A stretch of DNA of 64,000 nt from Vreelandella lutescens (lineage in GTDB: Bacteria > Pseudomonadota > Gammaproteobacteria > Pseudomonadales > Halomonadaceae), in the NCBI RefSeq assembly GCF_014640815.1, contig NZ_BMHM01000002.1, forward strand, positions 310,001-374,000, in the 5' to 3' direction. Both the position numbers and the translations under genes were made by a program. Below are positions 15,744 to 25,057 of the stretch, one piece after another (the stretch's first letter is position 1; every line of letters begins with the position of its first letter). The notes under the pieces are model-generated. The model saw only the letters and a list, made by a program, of their open reading frames with translations, had not been told where the DNA came from and made no database searches.

Positions 15744-16553
15744 ATGTCTGCCGATGCTACTGCGCTGCCACGTTACGAAACGCTGCTGGTTTCTTTCGAT
15801 GCTCATGTCTTGACGATTCGATTCAATCGACCAGAGCGTTTAAATGCGGTGATCGAAACGCTCTACCGTGAGCTACTAGAAGCGTTGCGGTGGGCCCAAC
15901 AATCGCCACAGGTGAGGGCGGTCGTGCTAACCGGCGAAGGGCGCGCGTTTTGTGTCGGTGCCGATATGAAGGCCCACGGCAGCGCTAAGCGCACGCTGTT
16001 TCAGCGCCGTGCGTACTTGCAGCTAGGTAACGACGTATGTGAGGCCATTACCGAACTCAGTAAGCCGGTGGTGGCAGCCGTTAACGGCTATGCGCTGGGA
16101 GCAGGCGCGGAAATGGCGGTTTCCTGTGATTTTATCGTGATGGCTGACGAAGCGCAGATCGGCTTTCCAGAAACCAGTATTGGCACCTGCGTGGGCGGCG
16201 GCGTTTCCAAACTGCTGCCTCAACTGGTGGGGCTCACCCAGGCCCGGCGCTTGCTCTATTTAGGCGACAAACTGCATGGGCCAGAAGCCGCCAGCATTGG
16301 CTTATCGCTGGCAAGCCACCCCCAAGCGCAGTTGATGGCCGAAGCCCAAGTGCTTGCTGATCGGCTTGCCAAGCAGGCACCGGTTTCCATGGCGATGTTA
16401 AAACCGCTGGTCAACCGCAGCGCCCATACCAGTATGGAAAGCCAGCTGCAGCAGGAGCTAGACGCAGTGTTTACCTGTTCCACCACCGAGGACTGGAAAG
16501 AGGGGGTGGATGCCTTTGCTGAGCGGCGAGCGCCGAACTTTCAGGGCCAATAA
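15744..16553 (+). CDS. Enoyl-CoA hydratase/isomerase family protein (crotonase 1)
   Basis: 269 residues. Crotonase fold: A-F-C-V-G-A-D-M-K-A-H-G and N-G-Y-A-L-G-A-G-A-E-M-A form the oxyanion hole, and F-P-E-T-S-I-G-T-C-V-G-G-G-V carries the acid residue region. Acts on a CoA thioester in the cytoplasm; hydratase, lyase or isomerase activity cannot be decided from sequence. First gene of a three-gene operon with an ADP-forming acyl-CoA synthetase and a second crotonase, divergent from an RpiR regulator. Confidence 0.9.
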   Translation: MSADATALPRYETLLVSFDAHVLTIRFNRPERLNAVIETLYRELLEALRWAQQSPQVRAVVLTGEGRAFCVGADMKAHGSAKRTLFQRRAYLQLGNDVCEAITELSKPVVAAVNGYALGAGAEMAVSCDFIVMADEAQIGFPETSIGTCVGGGVSKLLPQLVGLTQARRLLYLGDKLHGPEAASIGLSLASHPQAQLMAEAQVLADRLAKQAPVSMAMLKPLVNRSAHTSMESQLQQELDAVFTCSTTEDWKEGVDAFAERRAPNFQGQ

Positions 16554-16625
16554 TCTCATGCTTCAACCTCAGGAATTAGGTCTGAATCCAGCCGTCGCGC
16601 ACTTCTTTGTCAAACAGGTTACGCC

Positions 16626-18806
16626 ATGAACACTATCGAAGGTCGTCTTCCAGTTCGCAGCCCGCTGCATGACATATTGGCGCCCACCGGCATTGCCGTG
16701 GTGGGCGCGTCCGCTGACCCTACTAAACGGGGCTATAAAGCCATGGTGGGGCTGATTCAAGGCGGCTACCGGGGAAACATTTACCCCATCAACCCAAAAG
16801 CCGAGTTCATTTTGGGCGTGAAGGCGTGGCCTTCTATTGCGGAGATGCCGGGCAGTCCTGAGCTTGCGCTGCTGTGCACGCCCGCCGCTACCGTGCCTGC
16901 GCTCATCGCCGAGTGTGGCCGCCGGGGGGTGAAAGGGGCGGTGATTCTTGCCAGCGGGTTTGGTGAAACCGGTGAGGCGGGCGCGGCATTAGAGGCGCAG
17001 ATGATGGAGGCCGCTCGCGCCCACGGGGTGCGTATTATTGGCCCGAACACCTCTGGCATGTTTAACCTGCACCATCAGATCAACTTGCTGGCGCTGGATA
17101 ACGTTAAGCCGGGTGATATTGGCATCGTTTCCCAGTCCGGCAATATGCTGCTCTCTTTAGCGCTGGAAGCCCAGCACAACGGGCAGGTGGGATTTAGCAC
17201 CTACGTTGGCCCGGGCAACCAGAGCGACATCGGCTTTAACGATTACCTGCGCTACCTAGGGGAAGACGAGCACACCCGCGTAGCAACCCTCTATGTGGAA
17301 GGCTTTCGCGATGGGCAGCAGTTTTTAAAGGTCGCCCGCGACGTGACCACGATGAAGCCGGTGGTGGTGTATAAATCTGGTGCGACCGAGCAGGGCCAAA
17401 AAGCCGCCAGCTCTCATACCGGAGCTTTGGCCGGTAGCTACCAAATGACCGTCGACCTGTTGCGCCAGGCAGGGGTTAGTGTGGTGCAGTACTCCGATGA
17501 AATTCTGCCCGTGGCGGAAGGGTTGGGGCGGCTGCAAAAAGCGCCAGGTAAACGCGTAGCGGTGATTTCGGACGGCGGCGGCCAGGCCACGATTGCTGCC
17601 GATCGTTTATCGGAAGCGGGCCTAACCCTTGCCGAGCTTTCTGACGCTACCCGTGCTGCACTGCGCGAGGTGCTGCTGCCTCAGGCCTCGACGATCAACC
17701 CGGTGGACGTTGCTGGCTCCTCGGATGCGAGCCCCTCGCTGCTGGCCCGCTGCATTGAGCTGGTGATGGCGGATGAAGGCGTCGATAGCGTCTTTCTAGT
17801 GGGCATGTTTGGCGGGTATAGCCTGCGCTTTGCAGAATCGCTGATGGGCGATGAGATGCGCGGCGCGGAGCGTATGGTCGAGCTTGCTCAAGCCTCCGAG
17901 AAACCGCTGGTGATTTACAGCCTTTATGCCCCCATCAAACCGCCTGCGCTGCGCCGTTTGCACGAGGCTGGCTTACCGGTGTACGCCTCCATTGAGCATG
18001 CGGTGCGCGTGCTTGCTGCCTTAGGCGAGCGAGGAGAGTACCTGACTAGCCAAGAAACGCAGGAGACGATAGCGCCTGCCGCGCCATCGGAAACAGGCAA
18101 GGCCATGCTAAAAGCGGCCAAGGCGGAAGGGCGTGATTTACTGGAGTTTGAAGCGAAAGCACTGCTCGCAGAGCACGGCATCGCGGTGCCTGAGGAATGG
18201 GTGGTACGCAGTGCGGATGAATTAGCTGACATAGCCCAGCGTTCGGGAAAAGCGCCGCTGGCAATGAAAGTGGTGTCAAAAGATATTCTGCATAAATCCG
18301 ACGCGGGCGGGGTCAAGCTCAATCTGGTGGGTGACGCCGCACTGCGGGAAGCCTTTCAGACCATTCACTCAAACGCTCGGGCTTACGACCCAAACGCTCA
18401 ATTAGAGGGCGTGCTGGTCACGCCCATGGCTGAGAAGGGCGTTGAGGTGATTATCGGTATGCTGCGTGACCCCATTTTCGGCCCGGTGCTGATGTTTGGG
18501 TTGGGCGGTATCTTTGTGGAGGTGCTAGAGGACGTGGCCTTCCGCTCGCTGCCGCTGACTCGGCGCGATGCGCAGTCCATGGTCGATCAAATTAAAGCGC
18601 AGAAAGTGCTGGCGGGGGTGCGTGGCGGGGCAGGTGTTGATAAACAGGCGCTGGTGTCACTGCTGATGCGGGTATCCCAATTGGTAGAGGCCTACCCGGA
18701 GATTTGCGAGCTAGACTTGAACCCGGTGATTGCCTATCCGGAAGGCCATTCTGCCGCTAACTATGCCATCGTCGATGCCCGAATTATTGTGGAGCGCCCC
18801 TTATGA
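16626..18806 (+). CDS. ADP-forming acyl-CoA synthetase (acetate--CoA ligase family)
   Basis: 726 residues with alpha and beta parts fused: CoA-binding domain (about 12-140, G-I-A-V-V-G-A-S-A-D-P), succinyl-CoA-ligase-like domains (S-Q-S-G-N-M, S-S-H-T-G-A-L-A-G) to about 440, and an ATP-grasp domain (about 490-715, K-V-V-S-K-D-I-L-H-K-S-D-A-G-G-V and E-L-D-L-N-P-V). Converts a carboxylic acid to its CoA ester with ATP giving ADP and phosphate. The FerA feruloyl-CoA synthetases belong to this family, so a phenylpropenoid is one possible substrate. Overlaps the next gene by ATGA. Confidence 0.92.
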   Translation: MNTIEGRLPVRSPLHDILAPTGIAVVGASADPTKRGYKAMVGLIQGGYRGNIYPINPKAEFILGVKAWPSIAEMPGSPELALLCTPAATVPALIAECGRRGVKGAVILASGFGETGEAGAALEAQMMEAARAHGVRIIGPNTSGMFNLHHQINLLALDNVKPGDIGIVSQSGNMLLSLALEAQHNGQVGFSTYVGPGNQSDIGFNDYLRYLGEDEHTRVATLYVEGFRDGQQFLKVARDVTTMKPVVVYKSGATEQGQKAASSHTGALAGSYQMTVDLLRQAGVSVVQYSDEILPVAEGLGRLQKAPGKRVAVISDGGGQATIAADRLSEAGLTLAELSDATRAALREVLLPQASTINPVDVAGSSDASPSLLARCIELVMADEGVDSVFLVGMFGGYSLRFAESLMGDEMRGAERMVELAQASEKPLVIYSLYAPIKPPALRRLHEAGLPVYASIEHAVRVLAALGERGEYLTSQETQETIAPAAPSETGKAMLKAAKAEGRDLLEFEAKALLAEHGIAVPEEWVVRSADELADIAQRSGKAPLAMKVVSKDILHKSDAGGVKLNLVGDAALREAFQTIHSNARAYDPNAQLEGVLVTPMAEKGVEVIIGMLRDPIFGPVLMFGLGGIFVEVLEDVAFRSLPLTRRDAQSMVDQIKAQKVLAGVRGGAGVDKQALVSLLMRVSQLVEAYPEICELDLNPVIAYPEGHSAANYAIVDARIIVERPL

Positions 18807-19606
18807 GCCAAACGCTACCTGACTTAACCGATGCTACCTTAACCCTGGAAAACCGCGTGGCGACGCTCACTCTTAACCGCCACGACGTGCGCAACGCGCT
18901 CACCGGCACGGCGCTGGTGGATGATATCGTCGCCACCGCCGCGTGGGTGAACCGTTGCCATGAAGTCTCGGTACTGGTGATTACCGGCGCAGGTAGTGCC
19001 TTTTGTGCTGGGGGTAATGTAAAAGATATGGCCGAGCGCGATGGCGATTTTGCGGGGGATGTCGCCGAAGTCGCTGAGCGCTACCGCACGGGTATTCAGC
19101 GAATGCCGCTGGCGCTTAATCAAGTGGAAGTGCCTATCATTGCCGCTGTGAACGGTGCGGCGATTGGTGCCGGGTTTGATTTGGCCAACATGGCGGATCT
19201 GCGTATTGCTTCCCGCAAGGCGAGTTTTGGGGAGACGTTTCTTAACTTGGGCATTATCCCCGGCGATGGTGGCGCGTGGTTTATGCAGCGCCAGATTGGC
19301 TACCAGCGGGCCTTTGAGCTAACCCTTTCAGGCCGGGTGATCAGCGCCGATGAAGCGCTTGCCTACGGTGTAGTGCTAGAAGTGGTGGAGCCGGAGCAGC
19401 TGATGGAAGCCGCTCTGGCCCATGCCAATCGTATAGCGAACCAGCCCCCGAAAGCGACACGACTCACCAAACGATTAATGAAAATGGCCCCCGATATGGA
19501 GCTGAAGGCCTTCTTAGATGTGTGCGCTGTGTTCCAAGGCATGTGCCACAACGAACCCGAGCACCTAGAGGCGGTAGAGCGGTTGCTGGCGCGCATGAAA
19601 CAGTAG
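18803..19606 (+). CDS. Crotonase/enoyl-CoA hydratase family protein (crotonase 2)
   Basis: 267 residues. Shows A-F-C-A-G-G-N-V-K-D-M-A, N-G-A-A-I-G-A-G-F-D-L-A and F-L-N-L-G-I-I-P-G-D-G-G-A-W. Distinct from crotonase 1 in length and active-site loop, so the two probably act on successive CoA intermediates. Start overlaps the synthetase stop by four bases (ATGA), which indicates translational coupling. Exact reaction unknown. Confidence 0.9.
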   Translation: MSQTLPDLTDATLTLENRVATLTLNRHDVRNALTGTALVDDIVATAAWVNRCHEVSVLVITGAGSAFCAGGNVKDMAERDGDFAGDVAEVAERYRTGIQRMPLALNQVEVPIIAAVNGAAIGAGFDLANMADLRIASRKASFGETFLNLGIIPGDGGAWFMQRQIGYQRAFELTLSGRVISADEALAYGVVLEVVEPEQLMEAALAHANRIANQPPKATRLTKRLMKMAPDMELKAFLDVCAVFQGMCHNEPEHLEAVERLLARMKQ

Positions 19607-19750
19607 CTCATGCGTCAATTTTCTCTGTTTTTCAGAGCTTATACGGCTGTATAGTCATCGTCTAATGTGTCGCGCACTGTCTGTTTCTGTAGGAGAGCGA
19701 AACAGTCAGTGCTGCGTCTGGTTGAGACAACATAGGGAGATGGCGCTCGA

Positions 19751-21589
19751 ATGACTCTGGAAAGCTTAGGACTCTCTCCCAGCACGCTGGTGTTTATCGT
19801 GCTGGGGTTAACGCTGGCGGCCTTTATATGGGGCCGGTTCCGCTACGATTTGGTGGCCTTGGCTGCACTGCTGGGCTCGGTGATGCTGGGGCTTGTGCCT
19901 GCCGATGAGGCGTTCGCAGGCTTTGGTCATCCTGCCGTGATTACTGTGGCCGCAGTGCTTGTGTTAAGCCGTGGTTTTGAGCGCTCCGGCGTGGTGGATG
20001 TCATCGCCAATCAGGTGCTCAAAGTGGGTGAGCGCTTAATGCTACAACTGCTCGTACTGGTGGGTACCGTGGTTGTGCTTTCCGGCGTGATGAATAACGT
20101 AGGGGCGCTGGCGCTACTGTTGCCGGTAGCGATGCGTCTTGCCCGTGAACACAACACGTCTCCTTCACTGCTGTTAATGCCGCTGGCGTTTGGCTCTCTG
20201 TTAGGAGGGCTTACCACGCTGATTGGAACGCCGCCTAACATCATTATTTCTGCTTACCGGGGCAATATTACCGGCGACAACTTTGGCATGTTTAGTTTCT
20301 CGCCCGTGGGGGTTGTGGTTGCGCTTGTTGGTTTGGCGTTTATCGTCTTGGTGGGTTGGCGCCTGACGCCTAAACGCAGCGGCCAGGCGGCCGCCGACGA
20401 TATGTTCGATACCGCTAACTATCTGGTCGAGCTCAACGTTACCAAAGACTCTAAAGCTAATGGCCTTACCCTGCAGCAGCTGCGCGACGAGCTGGATGAG
20501 ACTATCCCTGTGCTGGCCGTCGTTCGGGAAGACAACCGCCGGGCGGGCTATCAGTTTCATGGGGTGCTCCAAGAGGGCGATATCCTCTTACTGGAAGCCG
20601 GGCCCGATGAGTTAAAACTGCTGGAAGACAAAATAGGCCTAAGCGCTATCGCGGAACCTGAAGAGCCCGAGGAAGAATCGGAGCAGGAAACGGACGCTAA
20701 GAAGAGCGATGAGCGCCAAGCGGTCGATACCGAAGGCCTACAGCTCATTGAAGCCGTGGTGCGCAATGATTCGATGATGATTAATCGCAGCGTGCGGCAG
20801 CTGCGCCTTAATCAACAGTTTGGTTTGCACTTAGTGGCCGTGGCCCGTGACGGTGGTCGTCTGAAGCAGCGCCTGCGGGATATCCGTTTCCAAACGGGGG
20901 ACGTACTGCTGCTGCAAGGCAGTGAAAACGAAATCACCGACAGTTTATCGAGCCTAGGGTGCCTGCCGCTGGCCAGCCGTGAGCTGCATTTAGGGCAGCC
21001 GCGTAAGCTTGCTATGTCGGTGGGTATTTTCGCGCTTGCCATAGTGGCGATGCTGTTTGATCTTCTGCCTGCTGCCGTGGCGATGAGCACTGCGGCGCTG
21101 GTGTCGCTGTTGATTGGCGTGCTGCCGTTGAGGGATGGCTATCAGGCGATTGATGGCCCGGTGATTGTACTGCTTGCTGCCATGTTGCCAGTGGGGGAAG
21201 CGCTGGAAACCAGCGGTGGGGCGGATATCATTGCCGACGCGCTGCTACGGTTTGGCGTAGAGTGGCCGATTATTGTCTCGCTAGTGGGTCTGTTTCTTCT
21301 CTCCATGCTGCTATCGAACGTCGTGAACAACGCAGCCGCGGCCCTGTTAATGGCGCCCATTGCGGCGAGCCTCGCCAACGGTTTCGATGCCTCGCTGGAT
21401 CCGTTTTTGATGGTGGTGGCCGTCAGCGCCTCCTGCGCATTTCTAACCCCAATTGGGCACCAGTCGAACACCCTGGTGCTTGGCCCAGGGGGCTATCGGT
21501 TTAGCGACTACTGGAAGCTTGGGCTGCCGCTTTCTCTGGTAGTGATGGCAACTGCCATTCCTGCAATTTTGTGGGTGTGGCCGCTTTAG
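19751..21589 (+). CDS. SLC13/DASS-family permease with two RCK_C (TrkA-C) domains
   Basis: 612 residues. Two membrane halves (about 1-205 and 420-612) flank two cytoplasmic TrkA-C-like domains (about 215-300 and 325-410) joined by an acidic E-E-P-E-E-E-S-E-Q-E linker. The motif N-V-G-A-L-A-L-L-L-P in the first half and N-N-A-A-A-A-L-L-M in the second, plus I-G-T-P-P-N-I-I, fit sodium-coupled anion carriers such as sulfate or dicarboxylate permeases. RCK_C domains suggest ligand gating. It may import the acid handled by the preceding operon, but 144 bases separate them. Confidence 0.88.
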   Translation: MTLESLGLSPSTLVFIVLGLTLAAFIWGRFRYDLVALAALLGSVMLGLVPADEAFAGFGHPAVITVAAVLVLSRGFERSGVVDVIANQVLKVGERLMLQLLVLVGTVVVLSGVMNNVGALALLLPVAMRLAREHNTSPSLLLMPLAFGSLLGGLTTLIGTPPNIIISAYRGNITGDNFGMFSFSPVGVVVALVGLAFIVLVGWRLTPKRSGQAAADDMFDTANYLVELNVTKDSKANGLTLQQLRDELDETIPVLAVVREDNRRAGYQFHGVLQEGDILLLEAGPDELKLLEDKIGLSAIAEPEEPEEESEQETDAKKSDERQAVDTEGLQLIEAVVRNDSMMINRSVRQLRLNQQFGLHLVAVARDGGRLKQRLRDIRFQTGDVLLLQGSENEITDSLSSLGCLPLASRELHLGQPRKLAMSVGIFALAIVAMLFDLLPAAVAMSTAALVSLLIGVLPLRDGYQAIDGPVIVLLAAMLPVGEALETSGGADIIADALLRFGVEWPIIVSLVGLFLLSMLLSNVVNNAAAALLMAPIAASLANGFDASLDPFLMVVAVSASCAFLTPIGHQSNTLVLGPGGYRFSDYWKLGLPLSLVVMATAIPAILWVWPL

Positions 21590-21622
21590 GCTGGCGCTAT
21601 AGAGCGCTGGGCTAAGGCCAGC

Positions 21623-21714
21623 GCCCGGCCTGTTCGAATGTTCGCGCTATTAGATTACGAAAATTTTGCTAATCTATAACGCACATAGACCAACAAATAT
21701 CGAACAGGCCGGGC
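21623..21714. promoter_or_regulatory. GlpR-type half-sites and 15-bp inverted repeat upstream of glpR
   Basis: GCCCGGCCTGTTCGA (21623-21637) is perfectly repeated in inverted orientation at 21700-21714. The arms contain TGTTCG and CGAACA, the half-site of the E. coli GlpR operator, and a second TGTTCG follows at 21639. The right arm abuts the glpR start codon region. Autoregulation by GlpR, or a regulated leader hairpin, is likely. Confidence 0.55.
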
Positions 21715-21716
21715 TT

Positions 21717-22475
21717 ATGAATCAACAGTACCGCCAGGATGCCATTGTCGAGCTGGTTCGCCAGCACGGCTATATGAGTATTGAGCAGCTTACCGAACAC
21801 TTCGCGGTCACTCCGCAAACCATTCGCCGTGACTTGAATACGCTAGCCAATGAAGGCCGTGTGCGCCGCGTACATGGCGGCGTTGGCGTAGAATCAAGCA
21901 CGGTGAATACCGCTTATAGCACCCGCAAAACGCTGCACTTAGAAGAGAAAGAGCGCATTGCACGCTGCTTGGCGCAGCATATTCCCCATCATGCATCGCT
22001 GTTCATCAATATCGGTACCAGCAATGAAATGATCGCCCAGGCGCTTTTAGAGCACCAAGGGCTAGAGATCATTACCAACAACCTGAATGTGGCGGCGATT
22101 CTTCAGCATAAAGAGGACTTCACCGTGATCATTGCAGGCGGGCAGGTGCGTTCTCGTGATGGCGGGATTATTGGCGAGGCTACCATCGACTTTATCAATC
22201 AGTTCAAGGTGGATTACGGCATCATCGGCATCAGCGGTATTGATGAAGATGGCTCGCTGCTGGAGTTTGATTACCAGGAAGTGCGCGTTGCCCAGGCGAT
22301 TATTGCTAACTCGCGGCGGGTCTACTTGGCAGCGGACTACTCAAAATTCCACCGTAACCCGGTCGTTCGACAGGGCAATATCTCCCAGTTGGATGCGCTC
22401 TTTACCGACCGTAAACCCCCTGAGGCGATTCAGCGGCTGCTTACCCAGCACGATGTAGCGCTGCACATTGCCTAG
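21717..22475 (+). CDS. glpR: Glycerol-3-phosphate regulon repressor (DeoR family)
   Basis: 252 residues from ATG 21717. DeoR helix-turn-helix ([20 protein letters not shown]) followed by the R-V-R-R-V-H-G-G segment and a sugar-phosphate sensor domain ([22 protein letters not shown]). Length and neighbours match GlpR, which is released from DNA by glycerol-3-phosphate. Placed 151 bases upstream of glpK on the same strand and near the glp transport operon. Confidence 0.93.
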   Translation: MNQQYRQDAIVELVRQHGYMSIEQLTEHFAVTPQTIRRDLNTLANEGRVRRVHGGVGVESSTVNTAYSTRKTLHLEEKERIARCLAQHIPHHASLFINIGTSNEMIAQALLEHQGLEIITNNLNVAAILQHKEDFTVIIAGGQVRSRDGGIIGEATIDFINQFKVDYGIIGISGIDEDGSLLEFDYQEVRVAQAIIANSRRVYLAADYSKFHRNPVVRQGNISQLDALFTDRKPPEAIQRLLTQHDVALHIA

Positions 22476-22626
22476 TTAGCCTCAATAAAGGCCTCTACGC
22501 CGCGCTATGGCTAAGGTGGGAGAGTTTCATACTTGAGCATTTTAGGCGGCTGGAGTAGCCTTGAATGATAATAAAACGAAACAAAACAGACAAAATCGAA
22601 AGATCCTACAACAAAGTGAACGCGAT

Positions 22627-24111
22627 ATGTCCTCCTTTATTCTCGCCATTGATCAAGGCACGACCAGCTCCCGCGCTATTCTATTTGACCGCCAAGGCCA
22701 AATTGCGGCAGTTGCCCAGCAAGAGTTTCCTCAACACTTTCCGCAAGATGGGTGGATTGAACACAACCCCGAAGACATTTGGGATTCAGTGATTGCCACC
22801 TGCCGCGAGGTGTTGAATAAAGCCAAGATAACGCCAGAACAAGTGGATGGCGTGGGCATTACCAACCAGCGTGAGACCACCGTGGTGTGGGACCGCGCCA
22901 CTGGCAAGCCGCTTTATAACGCTATTGTGTGGCAGGATCGGCGCACCTCTGAGCGCTGCCAAGCGCTGCGTGACGCGGGCCACACCGAGGCCGTACAGGC
23001 CAAAACCGGCCTGCTGATCGACCCATATTTTTCAGCGACCAAACTTGCCTGGATACTCGATAACGTAGAAGGGGCGCGCGAGCGCGCCGCCCGGGGCGAG
23101 CTGGCGTTTGGCACCGTCGATAGCTTTTTGATGTGGCGCTTGACCGACGGTAAACGGCACGTCACTGATGCCACCAACGCTTCGCGCACGGCGCTGTTTA
23201 ATATTCATAACCAAACGTGGGATGACGAGCTGCTGGCACTGTTTAACGTGCCCGCCAATATGCTCCCCGAGGTGAAAGATTCAAGCGACGATTTTGGCAC
23301 CGTCGAGGCTCACTGGCTGGGCGCTCCGTTGCCGATTGCAGGGGTGGCGGGCGACCAGCAGGCGGCCCTGGTTGGGCAGGCGTGTTTTAAACCCGGCATG
23401 GGTAAAAGCACTTACGGTACTGGCTGCTTTATGATTGTGAACACCGGGGAAACGGCCTCGGTATCGCGTAATCGCCTGCTGACCACCATTGGCTACCGCA
23501 TTAACGGCAAGCCCACCTATGCCATGGAGGGCAGCATCTTTGTGGCGGGGGCAACGGTGCAGTGGCTACGAGATGGTTTGAACCTGTTTGCCGATGCCTC
23601 GGAAACCGAAGCGCTGGCACAGAAGACCCGCAGCGGCCACAGCGTTTATTTGGTGCCGGCTTTTACCGGGTTAGGAGCGCCCCATTGGGACCCCAAAGCC
23701 CGTGGCGCGATTTTTGGCTTAACCCGCGATACCGGCATTGCAGAAATCGTTGCGGCGGGGCTTCAGGCGGTGTGTTACCAAACCCGCGACCTGCAGCACT
23801 GTATGAACGATGACATGGAAGCCGCACCGGGCAACCTGCGTGTTGATGGCGGTATGGTGAAAAACAGCTGGGTCATGCAGTTCTTGGCCGATATGCTCAA
23901 TGTTCAGGTGGATCGCCCGACGATTCTGGAAACCACGGCACTGGGGGCAGCTTACCTGGCGGGGTTACGTCTGGGGTGGTACGACACGCTAGAAGAGATT
24001 GAGCAGCTCTGGCGCTGTGAGCGTAGCTTTACGCCCAGTATGGAAGAGGCAACCCGTGAAAAGCTCTATCAAGGCTGGTTGGATGCGGTTTCTCGGGTGC
24101 GCTCCAGCTAA
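22627..24111 (+). CDS. glpK: Glycerol kinase
   Basis: 494 residues from ATG 22627, aligning with the conserved start I-D-Q-G-T-T-S-S-R; the TTG at 22561 would add an unusual polar leader. ATP-dependent phosphorylation of glycerol to glycerol-3-phosphate. FGGY-family landmarks: [16 protein letters not shown] and G-A-A-Y-L-A-G. Follows glpR and is closed by the terminator at 24138. The ribosome site is weak. Confidence 0.97.
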   Translation: MSSFILAIDQGTTSSRAILFDRQGQIAAVAQQEFPQHFPQDGWIEHNPEDIWDSVIATCREVLNKAKITPEQVDGVGITNQRETTVVWDRATGKPLYNAIVWQDRRTSERCQALRDAGHTEAVQAKTGLLIDPYFSATKLAWILDNVEGARERAARGELAFGTVDSFLMWRLTDGKRHVTDATNASRTALFNIHNQTWDDELLALFNVPANMLPEVKDSSDDFGTVEAHWLGAPLPIAGVAGDQQAALVGQACFKPGMGKSTYGTGCFMIVNTGETASVSRNRLLTTIGYRINGKPTYAMEGSIFVAGATVQWLRDGLNLFADASETEALAQKTRSGHSVYLVPAFTGLGAPHWDPKARGAIFGLTRDTGIAEIVAAGLQAVCYQTRDLQHCMNDDMEAAPGNLRVDGGMVKNSWVMQFLADMLNVQVDRPTILETTALGAAYLAGLRLGWYDTLEEIEQLWRCERSFTPSMEEATREKLYQGWLDAVSRVRSS

Positions 24112-24137
24112 ACGCACACCTTGTAAATAAGTGATAT

Positions 24138-24167
24138 AACGCCGCTAAGCTAATAGCGGCGTTTTTT
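24138..24167 (+). terminator. Rho-independent terminator after glpK
   Basis: Arms AACGCCGCTA (24138-24147) and TAGCGGCGTT (24154-24163), six-base loop, followed by a run of T. Confidence 0.9.
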
Positions 24168-24717
24168 TATGGTTGTTTTCTAGCGTGGCTATCGCCCTTG
24201 GTCGTATAGAGGATTCGTTATTTAAGTGTAAACTTCACTCGCTTTTTAATTTATTCGCGCGTTTCTTGTTTTTAAGCATCGTTAGCTGACTCGCTTCTTT
24301 TTCGTCGTGTCTGTTAAAACAGTCGTTTAACTCCCTTCCTGAAAGTAACCATCACCAAATACGGTGTTGTGGTGCGTATGTAGTCAAGCTACAACCGCGC
24401 CTGCTGCCAATGATGCATTGTGAGCATTGCTTGCGTGAACCATAGTGAAGTCATGGATCAGGGCGGTGTTTTGTTATCCCGATACCCCGAACTGCTCCTT
24501 GCTACACACCGAGGCGCTGCCGCATTACCAGGGCGCTAAAGGCGAAGGTCTTGTAACGCTTGTGACCGTTTCGCAGTTACCGAACTGGGCACTTACCCGG
24601 CCCAGCATGAGTAGCAATGTCACCATTCGTCGTTAATTAAGATGGCTGCTTGATTGTTCTATAAACGAACTTCAAACAATAACAAGCAGCGGCTGACCAT
24701 ACCATGAGGAACTTAAC
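24168..24717. other. 550-bp stretch without a convincing gene
   Basis: AT-rich at the left and mixed at the right. A 63-codon frame at 24445-24636 has no ribosome site or recognisable composition. No tRNA, known riboswitch or repeat is visible to me. The right end carries the leader of the 74-residue gene. The length is unusual for this compact region, so an unrecognised small RNA or a decayed gene is possible. Confidence 0.5.
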
Positions 24718-24942
24718 ATGAACTGCATCGAACTGAGCCAACAAGCCGACCGTATCGCTAGCTCTTTCAGCAAGCAAGATTTAGCCAAGCTCGTACTGGC
24801 GCTGAAAGGCAACCGTGAGTCGCTCCAACATGCTGTTGAAGTTATCGACACCATTGATAGTCGTTTAGGCTGCACACTGGAAGAAGCTTGGGATGAGGTG
24901 TTAGCGGGCGATTCTCAATTGCTCGTTGAACACGAAGAGTAA
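24718..24942 (+). CDS. Small acidic protein of unknown function
   Basis: 74 residues: M-N-C-I-E-L-S-Q-Q-A-D, K-Q-D-L-A-K-L-V-L-A-L-K-G and an acidic tail ending H-E-E. Predicted helical, cytoplasmic, no signal or cysteine motif beyond Cys3 and Cys51. Preceded by TGAGGAA six bases before ATG and followed by a strong terminator (24973), so it is a genuine transcription unit. Homologues and role are unknown to me. Confidence 0.7.
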   Translation: MNCIELSQQADRIASSFSKQDLAKLVLALKGNRESLQHAVEVIDTIDSRLGCTLEEAWDEVLAGDSQLLVEHEE

Positions 24943-24972
24943 TTCCTTAACTAGCTTACTCACAATTTTAAT

Positions 24973-25006
24973 ACCCCCTGCTATTGAGTTAGCAGGGGGA
25001 TTTTTT
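24973..25006 (+). terminator. Rho-independent terminator after the 74-residue gene
   Basis: Arms CCCCCTGCTA (24974-24983) and TAGCAGGGGG (24990-24999) with a six-base loop, then ATTTTTT. Confidence 0.92.
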
Positions 25007-25057
25007 ATGCCATTTATAACGGATGCCGGTTAACGTCTTTGTTTCCTGAATTCAGGT

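Noticed and set aside
24445-24636. 63-codon open frame between glpK and the 74-residue gene
   Set aside because: No ribosome site, no recognisable domain, and ends without a terminator; not enough support for a gene.
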